Notes: a model not told the origin generated them from the letters alone. A stretch of DNA of 64,000 nucleotides from Mastigamoeba balamuthi (GCA_902651635.1 CACRSC010000102.1:83805-147804); one strand, 5' to 3'; positions 41,172 to 53,361 are shown, numbered from the stretch's first letter. Translations and numbers: made by a program.

Positions 41172-44100
41172 TCATGTGACGCCTCTTCTACATAGCAGAG
41201 AGGTGCCATACTTTCTCAGAAGCCATCTGCTCCAACTTTTCCATGTCCTTCCAGTTGATGTCCTGCTCGTCCTGCTGCTCCTCCTCAGTGGCCTCAGGGG
41301 CCTTTTCCTGCAAAAATTAAGTGAGTTTAAACAAAAGAGATAGGGCAGGAAAAGGGCAGGAGGAAGAAGGAGGGGAAGAGACATACCTCAACAGCAGCAG
41401 CCATCTTAGCTGCTGCTTCTTCTTGGTGTGCTGCAACCCTGGCAGCAGCATGTTTGTGCTGCACAGGGTTTCTGATCAGGTCGAGTGCACGGAGAGGAGA
41501 GACCTCCTTCCTGCGCCTTTTGGCTGGCTTGGCCTTGGCTTTCTTCAAAGCCTCAGCTGCCAGCCACTATGCAAAAGTGTTAGAATCGAATAATGCACTA
41601 AATGCGCGAAAATGCACTAAAATGCGCTTAAATAGGCTCAAATGTGCTAAATGTGCTAAAATGCACTAAAATGTGCACTAAGTGCAAAAGTGCACAACGT
41701 TTCTTGGCCAGGTACTACCTGCGGGCCTTCTCGAATGCAGCCCACTGAAGAGAGGCAATACGTGCAAATGTGTGTTGCCGTAACAGGAGCTGGTCGTGGA
41801 GCAACTGGGGGTCCATGTCTGGGCTCCCAGCATTGTTGTCCTTGTGAATAGCCAGGTAGAGGGGAGTACAACTAGCAAAACTGTGAATAACCTCGAAGGG
41901 CATGGCCCTGATGGAGTGTACATAGCTGTTGTTCAGGGCGAACATAGCAGCTGGTAGAACGTCGGGCCAGTCCAGGGAATGGTCCAGGAGTAGGGCCCAC
42001 AGAACCTGCACTGTAGTACGCACTGCAACCTCCACAGCCCCGTGTCCCTCAGGGTGATATGCTGCCGAAATGTGATACTCTGCATTAACCTGGTCGTTGA
42101 GGGCCTGAATGCAACTCGACTGGAAGGGAGATCCACCATCAGAAGTCATAAGCCTGTCAGCTGAGCCCCTTGTGCAGACCCACCGATTCCAAAGCACATC
42201 AACTGCTTCCTGTGCATCAGTAGATCAGACAGCCTCGAGATGGACCTCGTGCGAGAAACGGTCCTTGACGATCAAGACGAACTTGAACCCCTTCACCTCC
42301 TGAAGGGGGCCGAGGTAGTCCACGATGATAGACTCGTAGGGTGCACTGCCAGGCACCGTTCCCATCGAATCAGCATGTGAGGTCGCAGGCCTGACCTTCT
42401 GGCAGGTTGGGCACGTTTGCACGAAGTGGCAAATGTCGTCGTACATGCCAGGCCATGTGACCACCTGCTTGATGGAGTGGTATGTGCGATCTACTCCACT
42501 GTGTCCTGCGAGCATGTCATTGTGACCGAGAATCATGATCGTAAGACGGAGTNGGGCACGTTTGCACGAAGTGGCAAATGTCGTCGTACATGCCAGGCCA
42601 TGTGACCACCTGCTTGATGGAGTGGTATGTGCGATCTACTCCACTGTGTCCTGCGAGCATGTCATTGTGACCGAGAATCATGATCGTAAGACGGAGTTCA
42701 TCATCAGGTTTCACCAAGAGGCAGAAAACGCCCTCAACCATCTCGTGCAGTAGGGTGAGTAGCGTTTCGTGAAGTCTGTCCCACTGGAGGTCAGACAGGT
42801 CGTGTCCCAGAACTGCCATCATGTGTGTGTCTCAGACGTGAACATCGAGGTATTGGCGAATAGTGATAGGGTCATCAATAACCTGGCGCCACTGGGCCCA
42901 TGAAAAGAAATCGCCACCAAAGTTAGTTTTTCTGGGCTGGTAGTGGATGCTGTAGGGCATCTTGTTCAGGATAACTGACCAGTTCTGAATACGATGGTTG
43001 CTAGAGTCAGCCATCCAACGCAGGTTGCTGTGGTCAGGACGGTAGTTGACATGTCGTGCATAAACCAAACCGAGTTCCCATGCCCTCAGGTGTTCCTTGA
43101 CAAGCCCACGTGCCTTCTTCTCAGGCATCAAGAGGTTACGTCAATCAGCAGGCTGCAGCACCTCCGAGACGAATGCCAGAATGCCCCAGCTAGACTCCCC
43201 AGGGGCTTGTTGGAAAATCGTGGCTCCCATAGCGTTTTCGCAGGCATCGGGATCAATGATGATGACCGAGCCTGGAATGGGGTGAACGAGAATGGGTGCT
43301 GCACAGACGTCGTGAACCAGGGTATTGAAGGCTTGTTGGTGAGCCTCAGTCCACTCGAACTTGACGTTGTGCTGTAACAGCTCGTACATGCACACTGCCT
43401 TGGACGTGAAATTTGGGATGAACTCACTGAGCCACTGCATGAGACCGAGGAAAGACCACAGCATGTCCTTGTCATATGGCTGTCCTGCAAAACGCAGAGG
43501 ATCCAGCCTCATAGGGTTGATCACAATGCCCTCTTTGAATACCAGGCATCCCAGCTGGCGCAGAACCATAGGCCCCAGGAACACTTCTCGGGCTTCACCT
43601 TCACGTTGTGCTTGACAAAAGTGTCGAAAAGGGCCGTCACCTGTGCTTTACTTTCACCCCACGATGGGCTGCCTGCGTTCACGTTGTCCACGAAGCTGGA
43701 GGTGTGGGCCAGTGGTGCCAAAACCGAATCAATGGCCCTCTGAAACATTGCACTTGCCTGTTTGATGCCAAAAGGCATGAACCGTGGACGTACGAAGGAA
43801 CCATCAGGAAGGGCCAGCACCAGCAAATTCACCATGGCTGCATCGAGGGGAATTTGGTGGTAGGCCATCTCAAGGTCTGCAGAAAACAAGTAATCGTAGG
43901 CCAGTTTGTGCAGTTCGTCATTAATGAGTGCAGTGTCATAGAAGTCATCACAAGTGATGCGGTTAATCAACCAGTAATCCCCACAGACCTGCCAGGTCCC
44001 ATCTGGTTTAGGTATAAACACCATGGGGGATGCAAAATGAACATCCTGCTGTGCGATAACCTCCCAGATCCCTGTGTTGATCATCTTGGCCTTGTACTCT

Positions 44101-45950
44101 GCAAGGTGAACAAGCTTCCATGAATTGCTAACATTGTGCTGGATAATGAAGGGCTTCATGTCGGGAAGCTGCTCAATCGTGCAGACCCCAACCCCAGTCA
44201 TCCCGATCCCATCAAGGCCATTCAGGACGTTCATATCATACCGTGCGAGAATGTCCTTTGCCTTGATGACCTTTTGCAGGTCACATGTGATTTTGTCCCC
44301 CAATACCACCCGTTCGTGTGGTGGTAGTGGTGCTGCAGCTGGTGTAGGTGAAGGACGAACCGGGTCGACTTGCTTGGATGTAGCAGGGTTGAGTGGGTTG
44401 ATCGAGTTCACAGCCTCTGGGTCTTCAGCAACTGTGATTTCTGTGAGCCCCTTGACGTTTGGCTCGGGAAAAACGATAAACCCAGCAGAGCAGAACCAAA
44501 CTTCGACTGGGGTGAAGTGAAGTCAATGCGTCCATAGAGGTTCAAGTTCGTGCCCGTGGTCGCGTGGCAGAGGAAAATGCGTGTATCCTCTGATGATCTG
44601 GCCTCCCCAGCAGGTGTCAGCTGTACAGCAGTGAGACGGCTCTCCATGATGGGAACCCCAGCCTTGAAGCCCGTTTTCAGCCTCTCGTTCCATGGCTTGG
44701 CCTGAGCCCCCGTAACAGAACCTGTCATGCCCTTCTCCTTGGCGACCTGTGTCTCGTGTGCCTGCTGCTTGGTGCCAGGGAACGGGCAGGTCTTGGCCAT
44801 GTGTCCCGTACCCCACACCTGTAGCATTTCATGGTCGTGGGCTCCTGGCTCGATGCAGTGCTGACAGTGAGNCTGTGTCTCGTGTGCCTGCTGCTTGGTG
44901 CCAGGGAACGGGCAGGTCTTGGCCATGTGTCCCGTACCCCACACCTGTAGCATTTCATGGTCGTGGGCTCCTGGCTCGATGCAGTGCTGACAGTGAGCCA
45001 TGATGGCGACTTCTCCTCCTGACGTTCCCGTGCCTTGAGTGTAGCTGCCGTGGGTGAAGATGGCATTTGCCAGCAATGTGCCCATACATCCCGCAGTTAT
45101 AGCACAAGGGCTCTTGCTGGCGAGTAGGCTTGGGGCCAGTGTCGCCCTCCCTTGGGCCCTTAGGTGCAGGTGACTGGCAGATGATGTTCAGGGCCTTGCC
45201 CACCCTGGAGTGGTAACCAACGTGTGCAAACCCAGTGTGAACTGCCGTGAAGACGAAGTACGTGGCAGGTCATCAGGAAGAAACCCCCACCATGCATTCT
45301 CTGTGATGTGCTGTGTGAAACGAAGTATCTCTGTGCTCAGCTCCTCGAATGTAGAGTCCTCCCACTGCAGGCCATAGGACCGATCGAAAACCGTGTGTAC
45401 CCAAGTTGCAATGTACCTGAAGCCCAGAGTTTCCTGCAGTGCCTTACAAGCACTTCTCATGTCATTCTTGAGAGAGCCCTCAGTGTAATCGCCCCAGCCC
45501 ACAGCTGTGCAACACAACACAACTTTCTTGATGTGCTTGTGGATGACAGGGACGATGGTCTTGCCATTGGCCTTGGAGATGTCGACCTCTACGAGCTTCT
45601 GGTGTAACAAACCTGAAGTCGTTGATGTTGTCAAAGATGGAGTCTCCTTCGGTCCTCAGCATCACGAAAAAGTTGAGACAGGCTGTACGAAAATGGTCCT
45701 TGATATCGTCGGTGACCAGTTTCCGATCAATAGCCCCCGTGGCCTTGGTAGCATTGACAATTTCTTCCGAGAACAATGCTTGCATCGAGAAAGCCTTGAT
45801 AGCAACGTTCATCTTGACAGCTGTAGCCAGCTTCTTGCCAATGACCTGCATGTACTCAAAGAGTGCAGCTGCTGTCATCATCCTCGTGGGATACGTTTTT
45901 GCCTTGGGGGTGCAGTCCCCCCTTGGCATCAGGTTTGAATGCCAGTGAAA
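41172..45950 (-). mobile_element. Fossil Ty3/Gypsy-like LTR retroelement
   Basis: Minus-strand element of about 4.8 kb. From its 5' side the parts are: a gag-like region with zinc-knuckle pieces (about 45.9-44.8 kb), a reverse transcriptase block (about 44.3-43.5 kb), an RNase H block (about 43.5-42.8 kb), an integrase with its zinc-binding N-terminal part and catalytic core (about 42.8-41.7 kb), and a short basic/acidic tail toward 41.17 kb. Part order (RT, RNase H, integrase) and the integrase zinc finger place it with the Ty3/Gypsy group. Long terminal repeats were not found, so insertion age cannot be estimated from them; moderate decay suggests a middle-aged copy. It is broken, with on the order of half a dozen interruptions, some of which may be assembly effects since two single-N joins fall inside it. 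Confidence 0.8.
41575..41700. repeat. Degenerate AATGCACTAAA-type repeat
   Basis: Near-tandem variants of AAATGCACTAAAATGYGC. Related words (AAATGTGCAAAATGCACTG, TAGTGCTATTTAGCGC) fill 46,230-46,500 on the other side of the retroelement. Function unknown. Confidence 0.6.
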
Positions 45951-45959
45951 CCATGTTCA

Positions 45960-46172
45960 CAGGCGCTGGAGAAGCAGGGTAGAGCACTACCTGGGCTTCA
46001 TGTCCCGATTCAACATCGTGGGCAAGAAGTTCAAGGGGAAGAAGGTGATGAGCAATGACCTGCTGAGGTCAGCCATCACAATCGTCACGAACCTAGATGC
46101 CTGGTACCTCAGTAAGAACCCCCTGTGCCATATTTCCAGGGAGGCCTGGTTTCCCAGACCACCCCAGTGAAA
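45960..46172 (+). other. Unassigned coding fragment
   Basis: An open plus-strand stretch reads RVEHYLGFMSRFNIVGKKFK, then SNDLLRSAITIVTNLDAWYL and a stop after FPRPPQ. It has no start codon of its own and an acceptor-like CAG is nearby. It looks like a terminal exon or captured gene fragment next to the fossil retroelement. The family is not recognised. Confidence 0.35.
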
Positions 46173-47495
46173 CAGCAGAAACAGAGGTTTGACTTAGAAA
46201 AATATGACAGAGAGCTCAGCAATGAATAATCGCAAAAATGTGCAAAATGCACTGAAATTGTGCTACATGCAATTGGTAGCGCTACATACGATGCATTCGA
46301 TGGAATTGCATCACTAAAATAGCACTACAATCACTACTAGAGCAAATAATTGTGCTAGTAGCAATTAAAGTGCTGCATAGCAATAGAAAAAATGGCAATA
46401 ACGCTGAATTTAGCGATGTAGTGCTATTTAGCGCCAAATTCAGTGCAAAATTAGTGATTGAAGTGCTAAATTAGTGCTGAAAAAACATCGCTAAAGATTT
46501 TTTATCACTCCATGTGCAAAAGTTGCAGTGATGACCAAATGTTTAATTATTACCAGCAATTAAGTCAAAAATTGTCCTTGAGGTGCTGCGCAACCCCGTT
46601 TATATGCTGATAATAACCATCTTCATGACCATCTTCAGGCTCTATCCTGTGAACTTCAGGCCTCTACTTACATTCTTAAAAGGCGGTTTTAAAGCACTTC
46701 ACAGAAAGCAAATTGTCTTCTGATAATAATTCAGCATAGTAATATTCTAAAGACTGATAAGAACATCCCCATACTCAGAAGAGCAGCTTAATATTCGATG
46801 GGCTGCAGTCAGAGAGGGCAGATGCTTAAGGTGTTTCTTCTGCTGTTTCTGAAGGGATTAGGAGAAAGACAATGAGAAGGGAAACAGTAAGAGAGAGGAA
46901 AACACTTAGACTCGTAAACTACATATGACAACTTGTGATTGCAAGAGAAAGATAACTGCAGATGAAAAAGGCATGTACAAGAGAAGTTTCGGCATACAAC
47001 AGCCAGAAGAGAGCAAAGCAATGAGAACTCTTCCCGTGAGAGCATGAAGGAAGAAAAGCTTATGGTTCCTCTGATTACTTTCCTACTCGTATTGTTAAAT
47101 GCCCTCTAGTGCCAGATGACGTGCGACATGACACAGTTCATGGACCTATACCCATGCACTTCCAGAGTGATTCGATCAATTGATTTAATCTGTATTTTGG
47201 CGAGTACATCTGTGCAGTTGTTGGGTCTAGAGGAGCGGGGAAGCAAGGGCACTGGGCCACGAGGAAACAAGGAATCCCTCAGTGTTGGTTATGAATCATA
47301 TCAAGCTTTGTGATTATGTTGGATAGCAGGGTGATTTTTGGACAGACAGAGGTCCATTTGAAACACACCCAACATGATTCGTGCTCAGAGGTATCGCACT
47401 AGCAAGCTTCAAGGCTAGAGTGGAGGACAAGAAGGCGCGATTCCATGCTGAAGGCGCCCAGGCAGAGGAGACGAAAGAGCCACCGCCCTCCTTGA
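46173..47495. other. A+T-rich spacer with a decayed copy of the 38.2-kb flank
   Basis: 46,200-46,560 is A+T-rich with repeated GTGCTA/TAGCAC/AATGCA words. 46,560-47,110 is CpG-poor with no gene. 47,170-47,268 (GATCAATTGATTTAATCTGT onward) is a copy of 38,192-38,290 downstream of the pseudokinase, changed mainly by C-to-T and G-to-A. A 17-base sequence TTGGACAGACAGAGGTC at 47,338 is repeated inverted at 49,008. Confidence 0.6.
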
Positions 47496-49137
47496 TTGTT
47501 TATTCGATCTTTAGAAGAACTTGGCTGGCGCAACGTCTTGTCATGTGAGCTGAAGCCTGTGGTTCTGCCAGAGAACGCTGCCATGCCCCTCTTCACGAAC
47601 CCTGCAAGACGTTCGCTTTCATCCGCCCCAATGCCAGAAAACAGTTTTCACGATTCACAAAAAATAACAGGTGGCGAGGAGCCAAGTGCTGCTGACACGT
47701 TCTGGCAGCTCCTTCCGGATGAAATCCTTGAGTACATTGAGGAGCAGTGGCTCAGGCTCGTAGAGGCTGCTCGGAAGGGGCCCCAGGGTTGCAAGATCAT
47801 CATACCACAAGGCTGGGAAAGAGATATTATCAAGAATATTGTCCACATCATCGGGAGCAGTGGTGGCAGTACCACATCATTCACGGAGTACCTCAGGATG
47901 TGTGGTGGACATCCAGGCCTCAGCGACCACCCGATTCACGAGGATTCGTGGAAGCAGTTCATCTCAAAACTGGAGAACATGAGCACGTTCCAGTGATGAG
48001 CCTCCAGCACCACATCCCCAACATTCTCTTCATCGCGTCTGCACCAGAGAACGGGTACAAACTGCTTCCCAGTGACCACCTTGCTCTTAACGAGATTTTG
48101 CTAGTTCAGTGTGGCGCCGTACTGATTTCGTGCTTCAAAGACGTTCTGTCATCTACAACATCAGCACGTTCTTCTCTGCTGGAGATAGCATCCCTGTGCC
48201 TCCAATACAGCAGCCTGTTCTGTCGAAGACTGCAATCGGCTTTCTGATGCAACTGCCTGATGATGACCTGGAAGTGTTGGCACAGCAATGTGGGGTTGCT
48301 TGTGGAGGTGGATGGAAGAAGGTCGTTTCTCACATCTCTCACTGTGACGCAAGTGGCCTGGAACTGCCCAAGTCAGCAAAGAGGGTAAGAAAAGCGAAAA
48401 AAGCAGCACAAGAGCATGTGGCAGAGAAGGATAAGCAAGCAGCTGCTGAGCTTCCACCTTGACCTGTACCTGATCCTCCTCGTGGTGAGATTCTCAACGT
48501 TATTTTGTTCTCACTGAAAGGCAAAACAGAGAAGGATGACAAGTAGCGTGCTGAGCGTGCAGATGAGCTGTCAACATGGACATGTACTCAGTTGACAGAA
48601 CACATCAGGAAGAACCTGAGAGTATCTGTTTCAGGAAAGAAGTGTGATCTCATCCGACGTGTCCTTGATCATCAAGGGCCTTTCTCAAGGGCTGTCGTAG
48701 GGCATCTTCGTGCTTTCCTCAGTGACCACATCACTGAGAGGCCCCCCCCAGTCTTCCTGTACAAGCTCGCCTTTAACCTGGTCAACCGTCTCGACATTTT
48801 TCTCAGCTACATTCACTTTCCTTGGAAGGTGAAGTCGTTTCCTCTGGTGTACCTGATCTGGCTTGTCCGAGTCACAATTGTTGCATCATTATCAGCTGAA
48901 AATGACTACAAATGGGAGTACACTGACAACTCTGCAGTCTATGCTGAACTACGTACCCACATAACGACTTTTGCAAAGAAGTTGGCCTTCAAAATGTAAA
49001 AAAAGTAGACCTCTGTCTGTCCAAACAATATCCCTATATCCAACAGTTATCACTGGGAGGCTGCCACACTGTTCATCCAGCCCTCACAGTACTGTGTGTT
49101 CGACATTTTCCTCCTGATGAAGAAAGCTCGGTAGGTC
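47496..49137 (+). pseudogene. Decayed multi-exon gene with SAP-like domains
   Basis: Plus-strand coding pieces: 47,496-47,996 (FWQLLPDEILEYIEEQWLRL, WERDIIKNIVHIIGSSGGST), 48,180-48,462 (LSKTAIGFLMQLPDDDLEVL, then a Lys/Ala-rich helix), and 48,540-48,997 (LTEHIRKNLRVSVSGKKCDL). A GT..AG intron of about 55 bases leads to a last exon (YHWEAATLFIQPSQYCVFDI) ending near 49,137. The LTEHIRKNL..SGKKCDLIRRV stretch fits a SAP (DNA/chromatin-binding) motif, and the LPDDDLEVLAQQCG stretch may be a second. The middle reading frame is interrupted at least twice by stops of the kind C-to-T change produces (CGA to TGA, CAG to TAG), so the copy is probably dead. Codon use is A+T-richer than in host genes. 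It may derive from a host gene or from an element bounded by the 17-base inverted repeats. Confidence 0.55.
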
Positions 49138-49497
49138 TCCCTGTCTTATAGTCCAGCAGAGCCACAGGATGCTCGCAGTATTTCTGGTGCCTCCACAGGC
49201 CATTGCGCAAGCCAAGTTGCATTGGCGATCTGAAGTGCACAGCGTACAGGACAGAGAAGACTCTACCCCCTGTCCGGATTGTGGAGAATGCAGACAGCTT
49301 AGCTGCTCGTGTGAACTGAGTTGTCTCAGATCAGGTTACCGCACCTTCGGTCAGCTGCAAGCGAGGTCCAGTAACGGGTTGCGCGAGTCCACAAGGAAGA
49401 ATTTTCTTCCTTACGGCCTGCCATTGTGAAAAGAAATCACTTTTCGATGGTAGGCATAAGCAAGTTTTTTATTCCTTCAGTACCCCATTAGTAGGTC
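49138..49497. other. No gene recognised
   Basis: Short interval after the SAP-like pseudogene. An 86-codon plus-strand open frame (49,169-49,429) has several Cys but no family resemblance and no sign of selection, and was not called. Confidence 0.4.
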
Positions 49498-49613
49498 TGC
49501 GTGAGGTGCTTGGGACTCGTCGAGGCCATCACAGGCAGGAAAGGTCGGCCTGCAGTGTGCGCTGTGTGGTCCTGCTTATACAGCTGTTACCAGACTTGTG
49601 GACCTTGCTGACA
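49498..49613 (+). pseudogene. Fragment of the BRCA2 3' end
   Basis: Matches BRCA2 bases 3,711-3,845 (shared GTGAGGTGC..GGG.CTCGTCGAGGCC, GCGCTGTG.GGTCCTGC and GTGGACCT.GCTGAC) with an internal deletion and predominantly C-to-T/G-to-A differences (for example CCCGGGG to CTTGGGA). It is only the last 45 codons or so and cannot be functional. It lies just upstream of the palindromic TIR pair, consistent with element-mediated copying. Confidence 0.7.
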
Positions 49614-49856
49614 ATGTACTCAATGTACTCCGAGCCCGCTCAGTATATCAATAACACCACATCGCTCAATACACTACAGTAATGCTTCACTGACGATCGT
49701 TGGTTGCAGGGGCATTGTAGCTGATACGAGCGATCACTGGTGCTTCACGGTGATGGGCGTGGTGAAGACATGGCAATCATCTTCCAGAGGGAATAAACGG
49801 AGGACAAAAACGGAGAGACCCCACACCCCCTCTCACACATGCAGTCCTTTATCCCT
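49614..49856. other. Left flank of the palindromic TIR pair
   Basis: No gene. From about 49,767 (GGCAATCATCTTCC ... GGACAAAAACGGAGAGACC) it matches 38,388-38,507 at the left of TIR element 2, which suggests the duplicated unit starts here rather than at the TIR. Confidence 0.5.
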
Positions 49857-52800
49857 CCCCCTCTCCAATCTAGCTTTGTTGGTAGTCTTGTGAGGTTGTG
49901 TTGTCATCTGTGCAGTGGTTTGCCTCAATTCTGGGCCCTTGTGGAGGGCCCTGCTGCTGTGCTTTGGCTGTGCGTCTCGGTTTGGCAGCTCCCCTTTGGC
50001 CCTGGCCCCCTCACGCTCTCTTTCTCGCCCCTCGAGGGGGGAGGAGGCGGAGGAGGAGGTCCAGGGAGGGGGGGCATCCGAAGTGTCCGCACGCCGGCAG
50101 CTCGTGTGGCCAGCCAGCTGTGTGTTGACAGCTTTGCGTGCTGGTGTCAATGTGTGTGGGGTGGCTTGTGTTTGGCGCTCCCTCTCTCCCGGGCTGGTGC
50201 CCGTTCGAGACGCTGCCGGGGCTACCACCACGCCCCAGGCAATCTCCGTATTACTCGGAAATTTGTCGGCCATGTTTGCAGCCACACACAAGCGATTATG
50301 GGTCCTCAACGTTGCGAAACCTAGGCTTGAATTCTGCGGAACCCCGAAAGAACGAGGTCGACGACGCAAGCGCCCGCGACAGCACCGAGTCGACGGCGAC
50401 GGCACCAGCGCGCTCAGCTGCTGCAGCGCCTGCAGCGCGAGCTGCTGCTGCGGCGAGGACGCGTGCCAGCTGTGCGTGCCCTTGGGCGACTCGGTCGCGT
50501 GCGGCGAGCGGTGCGAGAGCGCCTCGGTGCTGAGCCTGCAGCCGCTGCGCGAGTCCGAGTCCGCCCCGCGCCTGCTCTCGGCGGCGTGCATCTCGGGCGT
50601 CCTGGGCGAGCCCTGCTCGGGCGACACGCTGCTCTTGTCGCAAGGGGCGTCTCGGGCGGCGCCGGCGACAGCGCCAGCCCCTTGGCGTCGGACGACGCGG
50701 CGCCGCCGCAGCCGCTCGAGGGCACCGCGGTGCTCGCCGAGGTGGCCGCGCCGGCTGCGCGCAGCACGGGGAACGTGCGGGTGGGCCACACGGCGGCATC
50801 GGACGACGTGGGAGCGCAGAGTACGAGCTCCATTTGCTCTGGGGCGCGAAATCAATTGAATGCGTAATAGGGAAAACGTGGTCAATCAAAACGCTCCCCG
50901 GTGCTCTTCGGGGGTGGTCCGAGGGGGCTTCACACGCCACCATCCCGCCAGCCGCAGCATTGTGCTCTGCATGCCCCCCATTCTCTGCCTCCAGAAGGTG
51001 CGGCGCGTTAACGGGCATTGCTGTATGGTCGTATGGTCGCGAACAGCACAGAGTACAATAGCCTGTGCAAGCACAACCACTGTGAGGTGGGTTGGGATCA
51101 CGGGGCGGCAGCGGCCTGGCCGCCAGCATGTGAACACCCCGCAGACTTAGATTTTTTGTCCGCACATCACTCAATTGTTCCTCACACGAGAAAAATATCG
51201 GCCCATTCTGAGGTGCTTTGCTGGCGCACTGGGCACAAACTCCAACAGGACAACGCACAGGGGCCTCGCGCTGCTGCTGATTGGCACGTCACGTGAATGT
51301 GTAAAGAAAAGAGGGCAACACAACAAAGCGAAGTACTTGGTGACCCATAATCGCTGGTGTGTGGCTGCAAACATGGCCGACAAATTTCCGAGTAATACGG
51401 AGATTGCCTGGGGCGTGGTGGTAGCCCCGGCAATTCCTCTGCATTTTTCGGAAATTTGTCGGCCATGTTTGCAGCCACACACCAGCGATTATGGGTCACC
51501 AAGTACTTCGCTTTGTTGTGTTGCCCTCTTTTCTTTACACATTCACGTGACGTGCCAATCAGCAGCAGCGCGAGGCCCCTGTGCGTTGTCCTGTTGGAGT
51601 TTGTGCCCAGTGCGCCAGCAAAGCACCTCAGAATGGGCCGATATTTTTCTCGTGTGAGGAACAATTGAGTGATGTGCGGACAAAAAATCTAAGTCTGCGG
51701 GGTGTTCACATGCTGGCGGCCAGGCCGCTGCCGCCCCGTGATCCCAACCCACCTCACAGTGGTTGTGCTTGCACAGGCTATTGTACTCTGTGCTGTTCGC
51801 GACCATACGACCATACAGCAATGCCCGTTAACGCGCCGCACCTTCTGGAGGCAGAGAATGGGGGGCATGCAGAGCACAATGCTGCGGCTGGCGGGATGGT
51901 GGCGTGTGAAGCCCCCTCGGACCACCCCCGAAGAGCACCGGGGAGCGTTTTGATTGACCACGTTTTCCCTATTACGCATTCAATTGATTTCGCGCCCCAG
52001 AGCAAATGGAGCTCGTACTCTGCGCTCCCACGTCGTCCGATGCCGCCGTGTGGCCCACCCGCACGTTCCCCGTGCTGCGCGCAGCCGGCGCGGCCACCTC
52101 GGCGAGCACCGCGGTGCCCTCGAGCGGCTGCGGCGGCGCCGCGTCGTCCGACGCCAAGGGGGCTGGCGCTGTCGCCGGCGCCGCCCGAGACGCCCCTTGC
52201 GACAAGAGCAGCGTGTCGCCCGAGCAGGGCTCGCCCAGGACGCCCGAGATGCACGCCGCCGAGAGCAGGCGCGGGGCGGACTCGGACTCGCGCAGCGGCT
52301 GCAGGCTCAGCACCGAGGCGCTCTCGCACCGCTCGCCGCACGCGACCGAGTCGCCCAAGGGCACGCACAGCTGGCACGCGTCCTCGCCGCAGCAGCAGCT
52401 CGCGCTGCAGGCGCTGCAGCAGCTGAGCGCGCTGGTGCCGTCGCCGTCGACTCGGTGCTGTCGCGGGCGCTTGCGTCGTCGACCTCGTTCTTTCGGGGTT
52501 CCGCAGAATTCAAGCCTAGGTTTCGCAACGTTGAGGACCCATAATCGCTTGTGTGTGGCTGCAAACATGGCCGACAAATTTCCGAGTAATACGGAGATTG
52601 CCTGGGGCGTGGTGGTAGCCCCGGCAGCGTCTCGAACGGGCACCAGCCCGGGAGAGAGGGAGCGCCAAACACAAGCCACCCCACACACATTGACACCAGC
52701 ACGCAAAGCTGTCAACACACAGCTGGCTGGCCACACGAGCTGCCGGCGTGCGGACACTTCGGATGCCCCCCCTCCCTGGACCTCCTCCTCCGCCTCCTCC

Positions 52801-52982
52801 CCCTCGAGGGGCGAGAAAGAGAGCGTGAGGGGGCCAGGGCCAAAGGGGAGCTACCAAACCGAGACGCACAGCCAAAGCACAGCAGCAGTGCCCTCCAACA
52901 AGGGCCCAGAAATGAGGCAAACCACTGCACAGATGACAACACAGCACAGCCAACAAGCTCAAATCAACAAAGTTGAATTGAA
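49857..52982. mobile_element. Head-to-head TIR elements forming a 3.1-kb palindrome
   Basis: Arms 49,857-51,391 and 51,448-52,982 are inverted copies of each other (about 1,535 bases each, near-identical, with a few indels and more divergence at the far right TIR), separated by a 56-base spacer. Each arm is a copy of TIR element 2 (38,508-40,030) including the RhoGEF-derived insert (50,351-50,787 and, inverted, 52,052-52,489). The spacer joins a left-TIR version (GTAATACGGAGATTGCC) to an inverted right-TIR version (GGCAATTCCTCTGCATTTT), so the palindrome arose by joining two copies within their inner TIR regions, not by simple foldback. Mirror-image open frames throughout are a consequence of this symmetry. 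Since palindromes are also produced by library or assembly errors, reality needs read support. Confidence 0.8.
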
Positions 52983-53361
52983 AAGGGGATGAGAAGGAGG
53001 GGAGGATGACCGTGTGGGAGAGGCCCCTCGTACAATATCGTGATAGGGTCTACTCTTTCTTTTTAACTTCAGTGGCCTTTTCCTGGCGCCAAGAGCTGGG
53101 ACGCGATAGTCATCAAGCATCAAGACATGCATTACTCTGGCCCGGCAGTTCGGACGCAATGAAGGAACGAGGTCCGCGTCCCCTGGTGAATGGGGTATGT
53201 CAGCACGGGTCGTGATGTTGCAGCGTTGCCGACTTCCTCGGGGACCCCCACCATTTCCTACGGTTTCCTGCGTGTTGTGATGATCTTTCGCGGGTGGTCC
53301 TCGCCACCGACGCAAGCAGCTGGCTGGGGCTACAACGAAGGGTCACACGGCCACTCCGCTT
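52983..53361. other. Right flank, shared with 40.5-40.74 kb
   Basis: No gene. 53,020-53,180 matches the right flank of TIR element 2. The remainder to 53,361 is unassigned. Confidence 0.5.

Noticed and set aside
51175-51664. Two identical 160-residue proteins on opposite strands
   Set aside because: A by-product of the palindrome symmetry; no independent gene evidence.
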